From NCBI RefSeq assembly GCF_014203545.1, contig NZ_JACHJG010000021.1, forward strand, positions 1 to 59,376: a stretch of DNA of 59,376 bases, given 5' to 3'. The stretch comes from Streptomyces netropsis. Its GTDB lineage: Bacteria > Actinomycetota > Actinomycetes > Streptomycetales > Streptomycetaceae. The position numbers and the translations under genes were made by a program. Under the pieces are notes generated by a model. The model searched no databases. It saw nothing but the letters and a program-made list of their open reading frames with translations, and had not been told where the DNA came from. This document shows positions 33,657-41,850 of this stretch, one piece after another (the stretch's first letter is position 1; the number at the start of each line of letters is the position of its first letter).

Positions 33657-33675
33657 GGCCTGTCTCTGGCGGATC

Positions 33676-33745
33676 GTCGGCGGCGGGCGCCCTGCGGGCG
33701 CGTCCTCAAACGCCGGACGGGCTTGATGCGGTTGAGGCGGGTGCG
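33676..33745. repeat. Dispersed intergenic repeat, copy 2
   Basis: CGCCCTGCGGGCGCGTCCTC followed by AAACGCCGGACGGGCTTGA matches parts of the repeat at 18240 in the opposite arm order. It lies between two convergent genes. Confidence 0.65.
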
Positions 33746-33789
33746 CATCCGGCCCGCTCCGGGCGGCGGCCAAGCCCGCCGGGCACGGC

Positions 33790-34674
33790 CTAGCGGCTGA
33801 GCGGCAGCGCCTGGGCGAGCGCCCGCCACTCGGGGCGCGGCAGCGCGGTCAGGCCGCCCTGGGACTCGGACCGGACGACCTGGACGGCGAGGTGGTCGGC
33901 GCCGGCCGCCAGGAACTCGTCCACCCGCGCGCGCACCGCCGCGGCGTCGCCGAGGGCGAAGACCGCGTCGAGCAGCCGGTCGCTGCCGTTGCCCTCGAAG
34001 TCCTCCTCGGTGAAGCCGAGGCGCAGCAGGTTGTTGGTGTAGTTGGGCATCGGCAGGTAGCGGGCGAGATAGCCGCGGGCGGTCTCCCGGGCGCGGGCGA
34101 GGTCGTCGTCGAGGACCACCTTCAGCTCGGGCGCGAGGAGCACGCCCTCGCCCAGGGCCTCGCGGGCCCGGGCGGTGTGCTCGGCCGTGACGAGATACGG
34201 CAGGGCGCCCGCCGCGCGGTCGCGGGCGAGCCGCACCATCTTCGGCCCGAGGGCGGCCAGCATGCGCCGCCCGGCGGGCAGCGGCACGGGCGCGGCGTCC
34301 AGCGCGTCCAGGTACTCCACCATCGCGGAGTACGGCTTCTTGTACCCGTCGACCATGTGACCGTGGCTGACGCCCAGGCCGAGAACGAAGCGCTCCCGGT
34401 CGGCGGGGGCCAGCGCCGCGTACTGGGCGGCGACGTCGGCCGCCTCGTGCTGCCAGATCGACAGGATGCTGGTGCCGACGCTCACCCGGTCCGTGGCCGC
34501 CAGCAGCCGCGCCGCCTCGTCCATACGGGCGTTGCCGCCGAGCCAGATCGTTCCGTAGCCCAGCTCGTCCAACTCGGCCGCGGTCTCGCGGACTTCGGCG
34601 GACTTCTCCGGGTCGTCCGCGCGGAGCGCGGGGCTCCAGATGCCGATCCTGCCAAGGTCTGTGGTGAGTGCCAT
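33790..34674 (-). CDS. F420-dependent LLM-class oxidoreductase
   Basis: A 294-aa luciferase-like monooxygenase-fold protein of the TIGR03620 kind: LGRIGIWSPALR, ELDELGYGTIWLGGN, VSVGTSILSIWQHEAADVA and FVLGLGVSHGHMVDGYKKPYSAM. It probably uses cofactor F420 in a hydride transfer to an unknown substrate. The ATG at 34672-34674 fits the family start; a GTG/ATG 24 nt upstream is possible. Neither has a strong ribosome site. Confidence 0.88.
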   Translation of the reverse strand: MALTTDLGRIGIWSPALRADDPEKSAEVRETAAELDELGYGTIWLGGNARMDEAARLLAATDRVSVGTSILSIWQHEAADVAAQYAALAPADRERFVLGLGVSHGHMVDGYKKPYSAMVEYLDALDAAPVPLPAGRRMLAALGPKMVRLARDRAAGALPYLVTAEHTARAREALGEGVLLAPELKVVLDDDLARARETARGYLARYLPMPNYTNNLLRLGFTEEDFEGNGSDRLLDAVFALGDAAAVRARVDEFLAAGADHLAVQVVRSESQGGLTALPRPEWRALAQALPLSR

Positions 34675-34776
34675 GCGCCCAACAACCGGAGGTTCCATCC
34701 GGTTATTCCCGGATTCTCAGACGATTCACAGGGGACGGAAAGAGGGCTCTCACGGGCCGGGACCACCCTCGGGACC

Positions 34777-35517
34777 ATGACCACCACCACACCCCACGGG
34801 CGGGCCGAGCTGCTGCACGACGACGGAAGTGCCGTACGGGTGCTGGTCGCGGGCGGCGAGGCGCCGCTGACGGAGCTGCTGACCATGGCCCTGCGCTACG
34901 AGGGCTGGGACGTGCGGACCGCGGCCGACGGGGCGACGGCGCTGCGCCGCGCCCGGGAGTTCCGGCCGGACGCCGTGGTGCTGGACGTGATGCCGCCCGA
35001 CACGGACGGTCTGTCCCTCCTGGGGCGGCTGCGGCGCGAACACCCCGACCTGCCCGTGCTCTTCCTGACCGCGAAGGGCGCCGCGGACCGTGTCGCCGGG
35101 CTCACGGCGGGCGGCGACGACTACGTCACCAAGCCGTTCGGCCTGGAGGACGTCGTCGCCCGGCTGCGCGGACTGCTCCGCCGGTCCCGGGCCGCCGCGC
35201 CGCAGAGCGATTCCGTGCTGACCGTCGGGGACCTGGTGCTGGACGAGGACAGCCACGAGGTGACCCGGGGTGGCACGGAGATCCGGCTGACGGCCACCGA
35301 GTTCGAGCTGCTGCGCTTCCTGATGCGCAACCCGCGGCGGGTGCTCAGCAAGCCGCAGATCCTCGACCGGGTGTGGTCCTACGAGTTCGGCGGCCGGGCC
35401 AACGTCGTCGAGCTGTACATCTCCTATCTGCGCCGGAAGATCGACGCCGGCCGCGAGCCGATGATCCACACGCGGCGCGGCGTCGGCTATCTGATCAAGC
35501 CGGCGCCTCCGGCGTAG
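34777..35517 (+). CDS. OmpR-family response regulator (no adjacent kinase)
   Basis: A 246-aa two-domain regulator. In the receiver, Asp70 (VVLDVMPPD), Thr98 and Lys119 (VTKPF) are present. The usual acidic pair at the N-terminal strand is altered (VAGGEAP, so Gly-Gly-Glu where Asp-Asp-Glu is usual), which may weaken Mg2+ binding. The OmpR winged helix is complete (LTATEFELLRFLMRNPRRVLSKPQILDRVW ... VGYLIKP). Family members normally have a histidine-kinase gene next door; here a drug exporter follows instead, so the kinase is lost or elsewhere. Confidence 0.92.
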   Translation: MTTTTPHGRAELLHDDGSAVRVLVAGGEAPLTELLTMALRYEGWDVRTAADGATALRRAREFRPDAVVLDVMPPDTDGLSLLGRLRREHPDLPVLFLTAKGAADRVAGLTAGGDDYVTKPFGLEDVVARLRGLLRRSRAAAPQSDSVLTVGDLVLDEDSHEVTRGGTEIRLTATEFELLRFLMRNPRRVLSKPQILDRVWSYEFGGRANVVELYISYLRRKIDAGREPMIHTRRGVGYLIKPAPPA

Positions 35518-35548
35518 AACCGGCCGGATCCGGACGCGATTAATTCTC

Positions 35549-35578
35549 TTGTACGGCGTAGAACAACCCTTGTACGGT
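35549..35578 (+). promoter_or_regulatory. Promoter of the MFS exporter gene
   Basis: -35 TTGTAC (35549-35554), 18-bp spacer, -10 TACGGT (35573-35578). The -10 lies inside the left arm of the operator. Confidence 0.65.
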
Positions 35579-35610
35579 GTACGACGCTACTAGTCGTACA
35601 CCGCACAAGG
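35568..35610. promoter_or_regulatory. Long inverted-repeat operator covering promoter and ribosome site
   Basis: Arms CCTTGTACGGTGTACGA (35568-35584) and TCGTACACCGCACAAGG (35594-35610) with one mismatch and a 9-bp spacer. The left arm covers the -10 and start region; the right arm runs into AAGGGAG, the ribosome site of the exporter. A related half-site (CTTGTACGGCGTAGAAC) lies at 35548. The TetR gene at 37233 is the likely binder. Confidence 0.8.
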
Positions 35611-35619
35611 GAGCCCGTC

Positions 35620-37149
35620 ATGACGGCGACGACCGCCGCCCAGCGCGACGCCGGAGACCGGAAACCGCAGCGTCATCCCACCCGTTGGGTGATTCTCGGC
35701 GTCATCTGCCTCGCCCAGCTCACCGTCCTCCTCGACAACACCGTCCTGAACGTCGCCATCCCCTCCCTCACCGAGGAGATGGGCGCCGCGACCTCCGACA
35801 TCCAGTGGATGATCAACGCCTATTCGCTGGTCCAGGCGGGCCTGCTGCTCACCGCGGGCAGCGCCGCCGACCGCTACGGGCGCAAGAAGCTGCTCGCGCT
35901 CGGCCTCGCGCTCTTCGGGATCGGCTCGCTGTGCGCCGGGCTGGCCGGGACCACCGGACAGCTGATCGCCGCCCGCGCGGGCATGGGCGTCGGCGGGGCG
36001 CTGCTGATGACCACCACGCTGGCCGTCATCGTCCAGGTCTTCGACGAGGACGAGCGCGCAAAGGCCATCGGCCTGTGGGGCGCGGTGAGTTCGCTCGGCT
36101 TCGCCGCCGGGCCGCTCGTCGGCGGGGCCATGCTCAACCACTTCTGGTGGGGCTCGATCTTCCTGATCAACGTGCCGGTGGCGCTGCTCGGCCTGGTCGC
36201 CGTGCTCAAGCTCGTACCGGAGTCCAAGAACCCCACGGGGGACCGCCCGGACCTGCTCGGCGCGCTGCTGTCCACCATCGGCATGACCGGGATCACCTTC
36301 GCGATCATCTCCGGCCCGGAGCACGGCTGGACGTCCGCGCGGGTGCTGCTCGCGGCGGCCGTCGGCGCGGTCGGGCTCGCGCTCTTCGCGCTGTGGGAGC
36401 GACGCGTCCCCTTCCCCATGCTGGACATGCACTTCTTCCGCAACCGCCGCTTCGTGGGCGCAGTCGCGGGCGGCGTCCTCGTCGCCTTCGGCATGGGCGG
36501 CTCGATCTTCCTGCTCACCCAGCACCTGCAACTCGTCCTCGGCTACGACCCCTTGGCCACCGGCCTGCGGATGTCGCCGCTGGCGCTGGTCATCGTCGCC
36601 CTCAACCTCACCGGCGTCGGCGCCCGGCTGCTGCCGAAGCTCGGCACTCCGACGCTGATCGTCGGCGGCATGACCACGCTGGCCGGCGGACTCGCGGCCA
36701 TCGCGGTCCTCGGCGCGCACGGCTACGGGGGCATGCTGCTCGGCCTGGTCATGATGGGTGTCGGCATCGCGTTCTCGATGCCCGCGATGGCGAACGCGAT
36801 CATGTCCGCGATCCCGCCGGAGAAGGCGGGCGTCGGGGCGGGCGTCAACGGCACGCTCCAGGAGTGCGGCAACGGCCTGGGCGTCGCGGTGCTCGGCGCG
36901 GTCCTCAACTCGCGCTTCGCGGCCCTCGTGCCGGCCGTCGCCGCCGGGGCGGGCTCGCTGCCCGCCGCGCTGGCCTCGGCCCGTACGGACGCGGAGCGGT
37001 CCGCGATCGAGGACGCCTTCGCCAGCGGTGTGCAGAGCAGCCAGCTGGTCGGCGCGGCCGCGGTGCTCGCGGGCGGCATCGTCGCGGCGGTGCTGCTGCG
37101 CAGGGCCGAGCGGGACGCCGCCGCGGCCGGGCAGGGCGCGGCGGCGTAA
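35620..37149 (+). CDS. MFS drug exporter, DHA2 family (14 TM)
   Basis: A 509-aa membrane protein. Family motifs are LDNTVLNVAIPSL (motif D1), WMINAYSLVQAGLLLTAGSAADRYGRKK (motif A) and VGGALLMTTTLAVIVQVFDEDERAKAIGLWGAVSSLGFAAGPLVGG (motif C). About 14 hydrophobic spans are visible. It should export drugs using the proton gradient. The ATG at 35620 follows AAGGGAG. The operator before it and the TetR gene 83 nt after it form a typical substrate-inducible efflux unit. Confidence 0.95.
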   Translation: MTATTAAQRDAGDRKPQRHPTRWVILGVICLAQLTVLLDNTVLNVAIPSLTEEMGAATSDIQWMINAYSLVQAGLLLTAGSAADRYGRKKLLALGLALFGIGSLCAGLAGTTGQLIAARAGMGVGGALLMTTTLAVIVQVFDEDERAKAIGLWGAVSSLGFAAGPLVGGAMLNHFWWGSIFLINVPVALLGLVAVLKLVPESKNPTGDRPDLLGALLSTIGMTGITFAIISGPEHGWTSARVLLAAAVGAVGLALFALWERRVPFPMLDMHFFRNRRFVGAVAGGVLVAFGMGGSIFLLTQHLQLVLGYDPLATGLRMSPLALVIVALNLTGVGARLLPKLGTPTLIVGGMTTLAGGLAAIAVLGAHGYGGMLLGLVMMGVGIAFSMPAMANAIMSAIPPEKAGVGAGVNGTLQECGNGLGVAVLGAVLNSRFAALVPAVAAGAGSLPAALASARTDAERSAIEDAFASGVQSSQLVGAAAVLAGGIVAAVLLRRAERDAAAAGQGAAA

Positions 37150-37232
37150 CCCGCCCCGCGCTCGCGGCCGGGCCCCTGGCCTGGGCATAGCATCGGTTAC
37201 GTACCACCGGCGCAGGAAAGGGAGAGCGCGTC

Positions 37233-38066
37233 ATGACGAGCGGAAAGCGCGCCGGAAGCACCCGGGCCAGTGTCTGGCTGGCGGCAGAGCCGGCCCCGAA
37301 GCGCAAGGCGGAGCCGGCCGAGCGGAAGCAGGGCGAGGGCCAGGAGCCCAAGCCCGGCGCGCTCGACCGGCGGCGGATCGTCGAGGCCACGGTCCGGCTG
37401 CTGGACGCCGACGGGCTGGCCAAGTTCTCCATGCGGCGGCTGGCGGACGAGCTGGACGTGACCGCGATGTCGGTCTATTGGTACGTCGACAGCAAGGACG
37501 ACCTCCTCGAATTCGCCCTCGACCAGGTGTCCGGCGAGATGGTCGTCCCCGATCCGGCCGCCGGGGCCGCGGACTGGCGCGATCAGCTGCGCGCGCTCGC
37601 CGTCGAGTACCGCAACATGCTCGTCGCCCACCCCTGGGTGCCCGTGCTGCTGGGTCGGTACCTGAACATCGGTCCGCGCTCGATGGCCTTCTCCGACGCC
37701 ATCCTGGCGGTGATGCGGCGCAGCGGAGTCCCGAAGGAGGGGCTGACCGGGGCGCTCTCGGCCGTCTTCCAGTTCGTCTACGGCTTCAGCGCGGTCGAGG
37801 GACAGTTCAGGGAGCGCTGCCGGGGCACGGGGCTGACCGAGGACGAGTACTACCGGCAGGTCGTCGCCAGCGTGTCGGAACGTCCGGACTTCGCGGAACA
37901 GCACTCCGAGGCGCTGGCGATGAGCAAGGACCTGACCGAGATGACCCTCGCCGAGGCGCGGGAGCGGGACTTCGACTTCGCGCTGGACACGGTCATCGCG
38001 GGCATCGAGGTCATGCGGGACCGGGCGGGTGCCGTGCGGGACCGGGCGGCCGCGGGCCGTTCCTGA
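37233..38066 (+). CDS. TetR family regulator of the exporter
   Basis: A 277-aa repressor. After a charged N-terminal extension of about 45 residues comes the HTH (RRRIVEATVRLLDADGLAKFSMRRLADELDVTAMSVYWYVDSKDDLLE, about 46-95), then a TetR_C-type ligand domain with HPWVPVLLGRYLNIGPRSM. The ATG at 37233 follows GGAAAGGGAG. It probably binds the inverted repeat at 35568-35610 and is released by an exported drug. The extension is rich in Lys/Glu/Ala and is unusual in length. Confidence 0.92.
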   Translation: MTSGKRAGSTRASVWLAAEPAPKRKAEPAERKQGEGQEPKPGALDRRRIVEATVRLLDADGLAKFSMRRLADELDVTAMSVYWYVDSKDDLLEFALDQVSGEMVVPDPAAGAADWRDQLRALAVEYRNMLVAHPWVPVLLGRYLNIGPRSMAFSDAILAVMRRSGVPKEGLTGALSAVFQFVYGFSAVEGQFRERCRGTGLTEDEYYRQVVASVSERPDFAEQHSEALAMSKDLTEMTLAEARERDFDFALDTVIAGIEVMRDRAGAVRDRAAAGRS

Positions 38067-38094
38067 GGCTCCCGGAAGCCCCGTGAACGCCGAG

Positions 38095-38153
38095 GGGCCC
38101 CGGTGGGTGCGTGCAGGCCGTCCCCTGCCTGTGTGCACACCCCACCGGGGCCC
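38095..38153. terminator. Bidirectional terminator between TetR and the second MFS gene
   Basis: GGGGCCCCGGTGGG pairs with CCCACCGGGGCCC, with an inner GTGCAGG/CCTGTGTGCAC region. It serves the convergent genes on both sides. Confidence 0.75.
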
Positions 38154-38244
38154 ATGGTCCGGGACCTTCGATGCCGTTCAGGTCCCGGTGCCGGCGTCCC
38201 GGGGCGCGTCTCCGCTCGAACCGCGCCCCGGCCGCCGGGGTCCG

Positions 38245-39891
38245 TCAGTCGCGGGCCGCCGCCGTCGCGGGCGTGGCGTCGGCCGGGGCCGACTCGGCCG
38301 ACGGGTGCCCGCCGGGCCGGCTCTTGAGCGCGACCTCCTTGATGAAGAGGGTCAGGATGAAGGCCAGCAGGGCGCAGGGCGCGGCGTAGAGGAAGACGTC
38401 GCCGACGCCGTGCCCGTAGGCGCTCTCGATCACCGTGCGGACCGGGGGCGGGAGCTTGTCCAGGTCCGGGATGCCGCCGCCACCCGTACCGCCGTGGCCC
38501 ATCGCCGCGGCGGCCTTGGGGCCGAGGGCGGCCATGCCGTCCTTGACGTAGTCCGTGACCCGGTTGCCGAGCACCGCGCCGAGCGCCGAGACGCCCACCG
38601 CGCCGCCGAGCGACCGGAAGAAGGTGACGACGGAGCTGGCGGCGCCGAGGTCCTCGGGTGCCACCTGGTTCTGCGCGGCGAGCACGAGGTTCTGCATCAT
38701 CATGCCGATGCCGAGACCCATGAGGACCATGTAGGCGGCCAGGTGCCAGTACGGGGTGTCGTAGCGCATCGTGCCGAGCAGTCCGAGGCCCGCGGTGAGC
38801 AGCACGCCACCGACGACGACCCAGTTCTTCCAGCGGCCGGTCTTGGTGATGATCTGCCCGGAGACGGTCGACGAGATGAACAGGCCGCCGATCATCGGGA
38901 TCGTCATCACGCCGGACATCGTCGGCGACTCGCCGCGCGCCAGCTGGAAGTACTGCGAGAAGAAGACCGTGCCGCTGAACATCGCGATGCCGACGAAGAG
39001 GCTCGCGAGGGAGGACAGGGTGATCGTCTTGTTGCGGAACAGCCGCAGCGGGATGATCGGCTCGGCCGCCTTGGACTCGATGTACACGAAGACCGCGCCC
39101 AGCAGCACCGAGCCGCCGACCATGGCGTAGGTCTGCCAGGAGATCCAGTCGTAGTTCTTCCCGGCCAGCGTCACCCAGACCAGCAGCAGCGTGACGGCGG
39201 CGCTGATGAAGAACGCGCCCAGCCAGTCGACCTTGACGTTCCGCTTCACCACCGGCAGCTTCAGCGTCTTCTGCAGGACGATCAGCGCGATGACCGCGAA
39301 CGGCACACCCACGTAGAAGCACCAGCGCCAGCCGAGCCAGCTGGTGTCCGTGATGACACCGCCGAGCAGCGGGCCGCCGACGGTCGCGACGGCGAACGTC
39401 GCGCCGAGGTAGCCGCTGTAGCGCCCGCGCTCACGCGGGGAGATCATCGCCGCCATGACGATCTGGGCCAGGGCCGACAGACCGCCGACGCCGATGCCCT
39501 GGACGACGCGGCAGGCGATGAGCATGCCGCTGTTCTGCGACAGACCGGCGGCGGCCGAGCCCAGGACGTAGACGACCAGGGCTATCTGGACCAGCAGCTT
39601 CTTGCTGAAGAGGTCGGAGAGCTTGCCCCACAGCGGGGTGGACGCGGTCATCGCGAGGAGCGAGGCCGTGACGACCCAGGTATAGGAGGACTGGCTGCCG
39701 TGGAGGTCGGAGATGATCTCGGGCAGGGCGTTGGAGACGATCGTCGACGACAGGATCGCGACGAACATGCCGAGCAGCAGCCCGGACAGCGCCTCCATGA
39801 TCTGGCGGTGTGTCATGGGGGCGTCGGAGCCCTGCGGGTCCCCGGGCTTGGCGTGGCCGCCCCGCACACCGGCTGGTGTGGTCTTAGCCAT
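38245..39891 (-). CDS. MFS drug exporter, EmrB/QacA type (14 TM)
   Basis: A 548-aa membrane protein. ILSSTIVSNALPEI (D1-like), WGKLSDLFSKK (motif A), CRVVQGIGVGGLSALAQIVMAAMISPRERGRYSGYLG and ATVGGPLLGG (motif C) mark a DHA2 exporter. The C-terminal tail is Ala/Ser-rich (SAESAPADATPATAAARD). The ATG is at 39889-39891. The MarR gene lies 43 nt upstream in the same direction, so the two form an operon controlled from the TTGC-N5-GCAA sites. Confidence 0.95.
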   Translation of the reverse strand: MAKTTPAGVRGGHAKPGDPQGSDAPMTHRQIMEALSGLLLGMFVAILSSTIVSNALPEIISDLHGSQSSYTWVVTASLLAMTASTPLWGKLSDLFSKKLLVQIALVVYVLGSAAAGLSQNSGMLIACRVVQGIGVGGLSALAQIVMAAMISPRERGRYSGYLGATFAVATVGGPLLGGVITDTSWLGWRWCFYVGVPFAVIALIVLQKTLKLPVVKRNVKVDWLGAFFISAAVTLLLVWVTLAGKNYDWISWQTYAMVGGSVLLGAVFVYIESKAAEPIIPLRLFRNKTITLSSLASLFVGIAMFSGTVFFSQYFQLARGESPTMSGVMTIPMIGGLFISSTVSGQIITKTGRWKNWVVVGGVLLTAGLGLLGTMRYDTPYWHLAAYMVLMGLGIGMMMQNLVLAAQNQVAPEDLGAASSVVTFFRSLGGAVGVSALGAVLGNRVTDYVKDGMAALGPKAAAAMGHGGTGGGGIPDLDKLPPPVRTVIESAYGHGVGDVFLYAAPCALLAFILTLFIKEVALKSRPGGHPSAESAPADATPATAAARD

Positions 39892-39934
39892 GAACTTCCT
39901 TTGCTCTGTCTGATGGTGGTGCGGGTGGTGCGGG

Positions 39935-40429
39935 TTACGCGGACGTACGGGTGAGGGAGTCGGCCGTGTGATGCGCGAGCGCGTGCTGGGGAGCGCGCGC
40001 CCGGCAGTCGCCGAAGCTCCTGCGCAGGCGTCCGAGCAGCTCGGTGAGACGGCCGACGTCGTCGTCGGACCAGTCCTCGAGGCAGGTGGCGAGCGCTTCG
40101 GTGTACCGCGCGGACACCTCCTCCAGCAGTGCCTCCCCGGCGGGGAGCAGCCGCAGCAGCCGGGACCGCTTGTCGACGGGGTCCGGCTGTCGGTCGATCC
40201 AGCCGCGCTCGGCCGCGTACGAGACGTGCCGGCTGGTCACCGACATGTCGATGGCGAGCAGCTCGGCGAGCTTGCTCATCCGCATCTCGCCGTACCGGTG
40301 GAGCAGGGTGAGCACGATGGCCGAGGCGGGCGAACAGTCCTGCGGGAGCACCCGCGCCAGATCGCGCTTCACCGCGCCGACGGCGCTGAGCTGCCGGGCG
40401 AGCTCCTCGTACTGCTCCTGTGCGGCCAT
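39935..40429 (-). CDS. MarR family regulator
   Basis: A 164-aa winged-helix repressor: SPASAIVLTLLHRYGEMRMSKLAELLAIDMSVTSRHVSYAAERGWIDRQPDPVDKRSRLLRLLPAGE. The recognition helix and the wing (DKRSRLLRL) are intact. It heads an operon with the DHA2 exporter. Two TTGC-N5-GCAA palindromes sit 40 and 69 bp before its ATG (40427-40429), which suggests auto-repression and drug-induced expression of the pump. Confidence 0.94.
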   Translation of the reverse strand: MAAQEQYEELARQLSAVGAVKRDLARVLPQDCSPASAIVLTLLHRYGEMRMSKLAELLAIDMSVTSRHVSYAAERGWIDRQPDPVDKRSRLLRLLPAGEALLEEVSARYTEALATCLEDWSDDDVGRLTELLGRLRRSFGDCRARAPQHALAHHTADSLTRTSA

Positions 40430-40468
40430 CGACCCCTCGCTGCTCGTCGGCGCTCATCCGCCCATCGG

Positions 40469-40481
40469 TTGCTTAGGGCAA
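40469..40481. promoter_or_regulatory. MarR box 1
   Basis: TTGCTTAGGGCAA: TTGC and GCAA half-sites separated by 5 bp. Confidence 0.75.
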
Positions 40482-40497
40482 CGATAGAGGTGGTTGG

Positions 40498-40510
40498 TTG
40501 CCGCAGGCAA
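40498..40510. promoter_or_regulatory. MarR box 2
   Basis: TTGCCGCAGGCAA, the same half-sites and spacing, centred 29 bp from box 1. Nothing else in the window shows this pair. Confidence 0.75.
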
Positions 40511-40602
40511 ATGAAATAGGGTCGTTTCGGGTAAAGCTCACCCCAAGGGTTTGCTGTCTGTGGGTTATGTGAGCTTGTGGCTGCGGCAAAAGCGGCACGT
40601 CA

Positions 40603-40666
40603 AGCCTGTCCGGCGGTTGAGGACGCGCCTGTAGGGCGCTCGCCGCCGCAGGCGGCAAAGACGGTC
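40603..40666. repeat. Dispersed intergenic repeat, copy 3
   Basis: CTGTCCGGCGGTTGAGGACG followed by CGCCTGTAGGGCGCTCGCCG and CGCAGGCGGC, closely like the second half of the repeat at 18240. Confidence 0.75.
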
Positions 40667-40736
40667 GGCAGCCGATGATCCGCCGGACACCACCCCGCGC
40701 GCGCGAAGCGCAACCGTTTCGCTAGGGTCCTGGCCT

Positions 40737-40949
40737 ATGGCCAACCACCGTCAGCAGGGCCCCGAGGGCAACTACGACCCCGCGGGCAGCACCCAGATGT
40801 TCCGTGCCTTCGTCGACGAGGGCCAGCCCGGCAGCCGTGCCGCCGCGCCCGCCGCCGCCAGGCGCTCCGGTCCGGGTGCCGGCGTGATCGTCGGCGTGAT
40901 CGTCGCGATCGCGGTCGTGGCCGGCGTGGCCTGGCTCGCGCTTCGCTGA
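40737..40949 (+). CDS. Small membrane protein
   Basis: A 70-aa protein with a soluble polar N-terminal half (GNYDPAGSTQMFRAFVDEGQ) and one C-terminal membrane span (GAGVIVGVIVAIAVVAGVAWLAL). It would be tail-anchored with its N-terminus in the cytoplasm. Conserved-looking, of unknown function. The ATG is at 40737. Confidence 0.75.
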   Translation: MANHRQQGPEGNYDPAGSTQMFRAFVDEGQPGSRAAAPAAARRSGPGAGVIVGVIVAIAVVAGVAWLALR

Positions 40950-40996
40950 GTCCGCGTCAGGGGCGGGCCGGTCGGCGGGGGTGAACCCGCCGCGGC

Positions 40997-41791
40997 TCAC
41001 TCCCACTTCACCGAGACGTCCCGCGTCTCGATGTGCATGCCCAGCGGCACCCGCCAGGCGTCGACGCACACCGTCCAGGTCTTCTCGCGCGCCTGTCCCG
41101 CGTCGATCGGCACGGGGAGCGGCTCCGACGACGTGAGCGTCGCCCAGTCGGTGCCGAGCGGGCCGATGATGTGGGTGCCGAAGGTGACGGCGCCGTCCGT
41201 CACCGGCCGGCCGCCGGTGTTGGTGAAGATCACGGTCACCTTCTCGCACCAGCGGCGTTCGCTGTCCGGCTCGCGGCGCGGGGTGCCGATGTCGAGCACC
41301 GCCGGGGTGCCGGTGGACGGCGAGGGGCGCGGACCGGGCGTCGGCGGAGTGCTTGGAGAGGGCGCGGGAGGAGCGGGGGACGCGGGGGAGTCGCCGCTGT
41401 TTCCGCCGCTCGCAGGGCCCGTACCGCCGGGAGTGCCCGGGATCGTCACCGGGCCGGGCCCGGCCCCGCCCGTACCGATGCGGGCATCGGGGCCGGTTGT
41501 AGTGGTCGAGGACGCCCCCCGAGGCGCCTCCGGTGTGCTCGGCGCTCCGGACGGGCTCCGGCGCGGCCCGTGGGACGACGGCCTGCCCGGCTCGCCGTCC
41601 AGCGGCATCAGCTTCACCCCGCCCGTCGGCGGCACCACCCCGGACCGGGACGTGCCGGGTCCGGCGGCCCCCGTCGCGACATAGCCGTCGCGGTCGCTAC
41701 CGCCGCAACCCGTGAGAAGCGCTCCCAGGCAGCCCAGGCCCGCCAGCCAGCGCGCGGCAGCCGAAGCGGGGACGAGCGTCTTCCGTCGCAT
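40997..41791 (-). CDS. Lipoprotein with Pro/Ser-rich linker
   Basis: A 264-aa exported lipoprotein. The signal sequence ends in a lipobox LLTGC (Cys about 29). A Gly/Pro/Ser/Thr-rich linker covers about 35-160. The C-terminal 100 residues are a beta-rich domain (VTVIFTNTGGRPVTDGAVTFGTHIIGPLGTDWATLT) with two Cys that may pair. It resembles cellulose-binding-like or immunoglobulin-like surface domains, but no family was recognised. A GTG 6 nt upstream is an alternative start. It lies downstream of sigN on the same strand. Confidence 0.8.
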   Translation of the reverse strand: MRRKTLVPASAAARWLAGLGCLGALLTGCGGSDRDGYVATGAAGPGTSRSGVVPPTGGVKLMPLDGEPGRPSSHGPRRSPSGAPSTPEAPRGASSTTTTGPDARIGTGGAGPGPVTIPGTPGGTGPASGGNSGDSPASPAPPAPSPSTPPTPGPRPSPSTGTPAVLDIGTPRREPDSERRWCEKVTVIFTNTGGRPVTDGAVTFGTHIIGPLGTDWATLTSSEPLPVPIDAGQAREKTWTVCVDAWRVPLGMHIETRDVSVKWE

Positions 41792-41850
41792 CGGCACAGT
41801 GTGGCTGACGCACCGTCAGGAGTACATGCCCGGGAAGCGGACGGGTGGGA

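Noticed and set aside
38029..39954. A 641-aa plus-strand open frame over the second MFS gene
   Set aside because: Shadow of the exporter on the other strand; the translation is Asp/Glu/Arg/His-rich with no recognisable domains.
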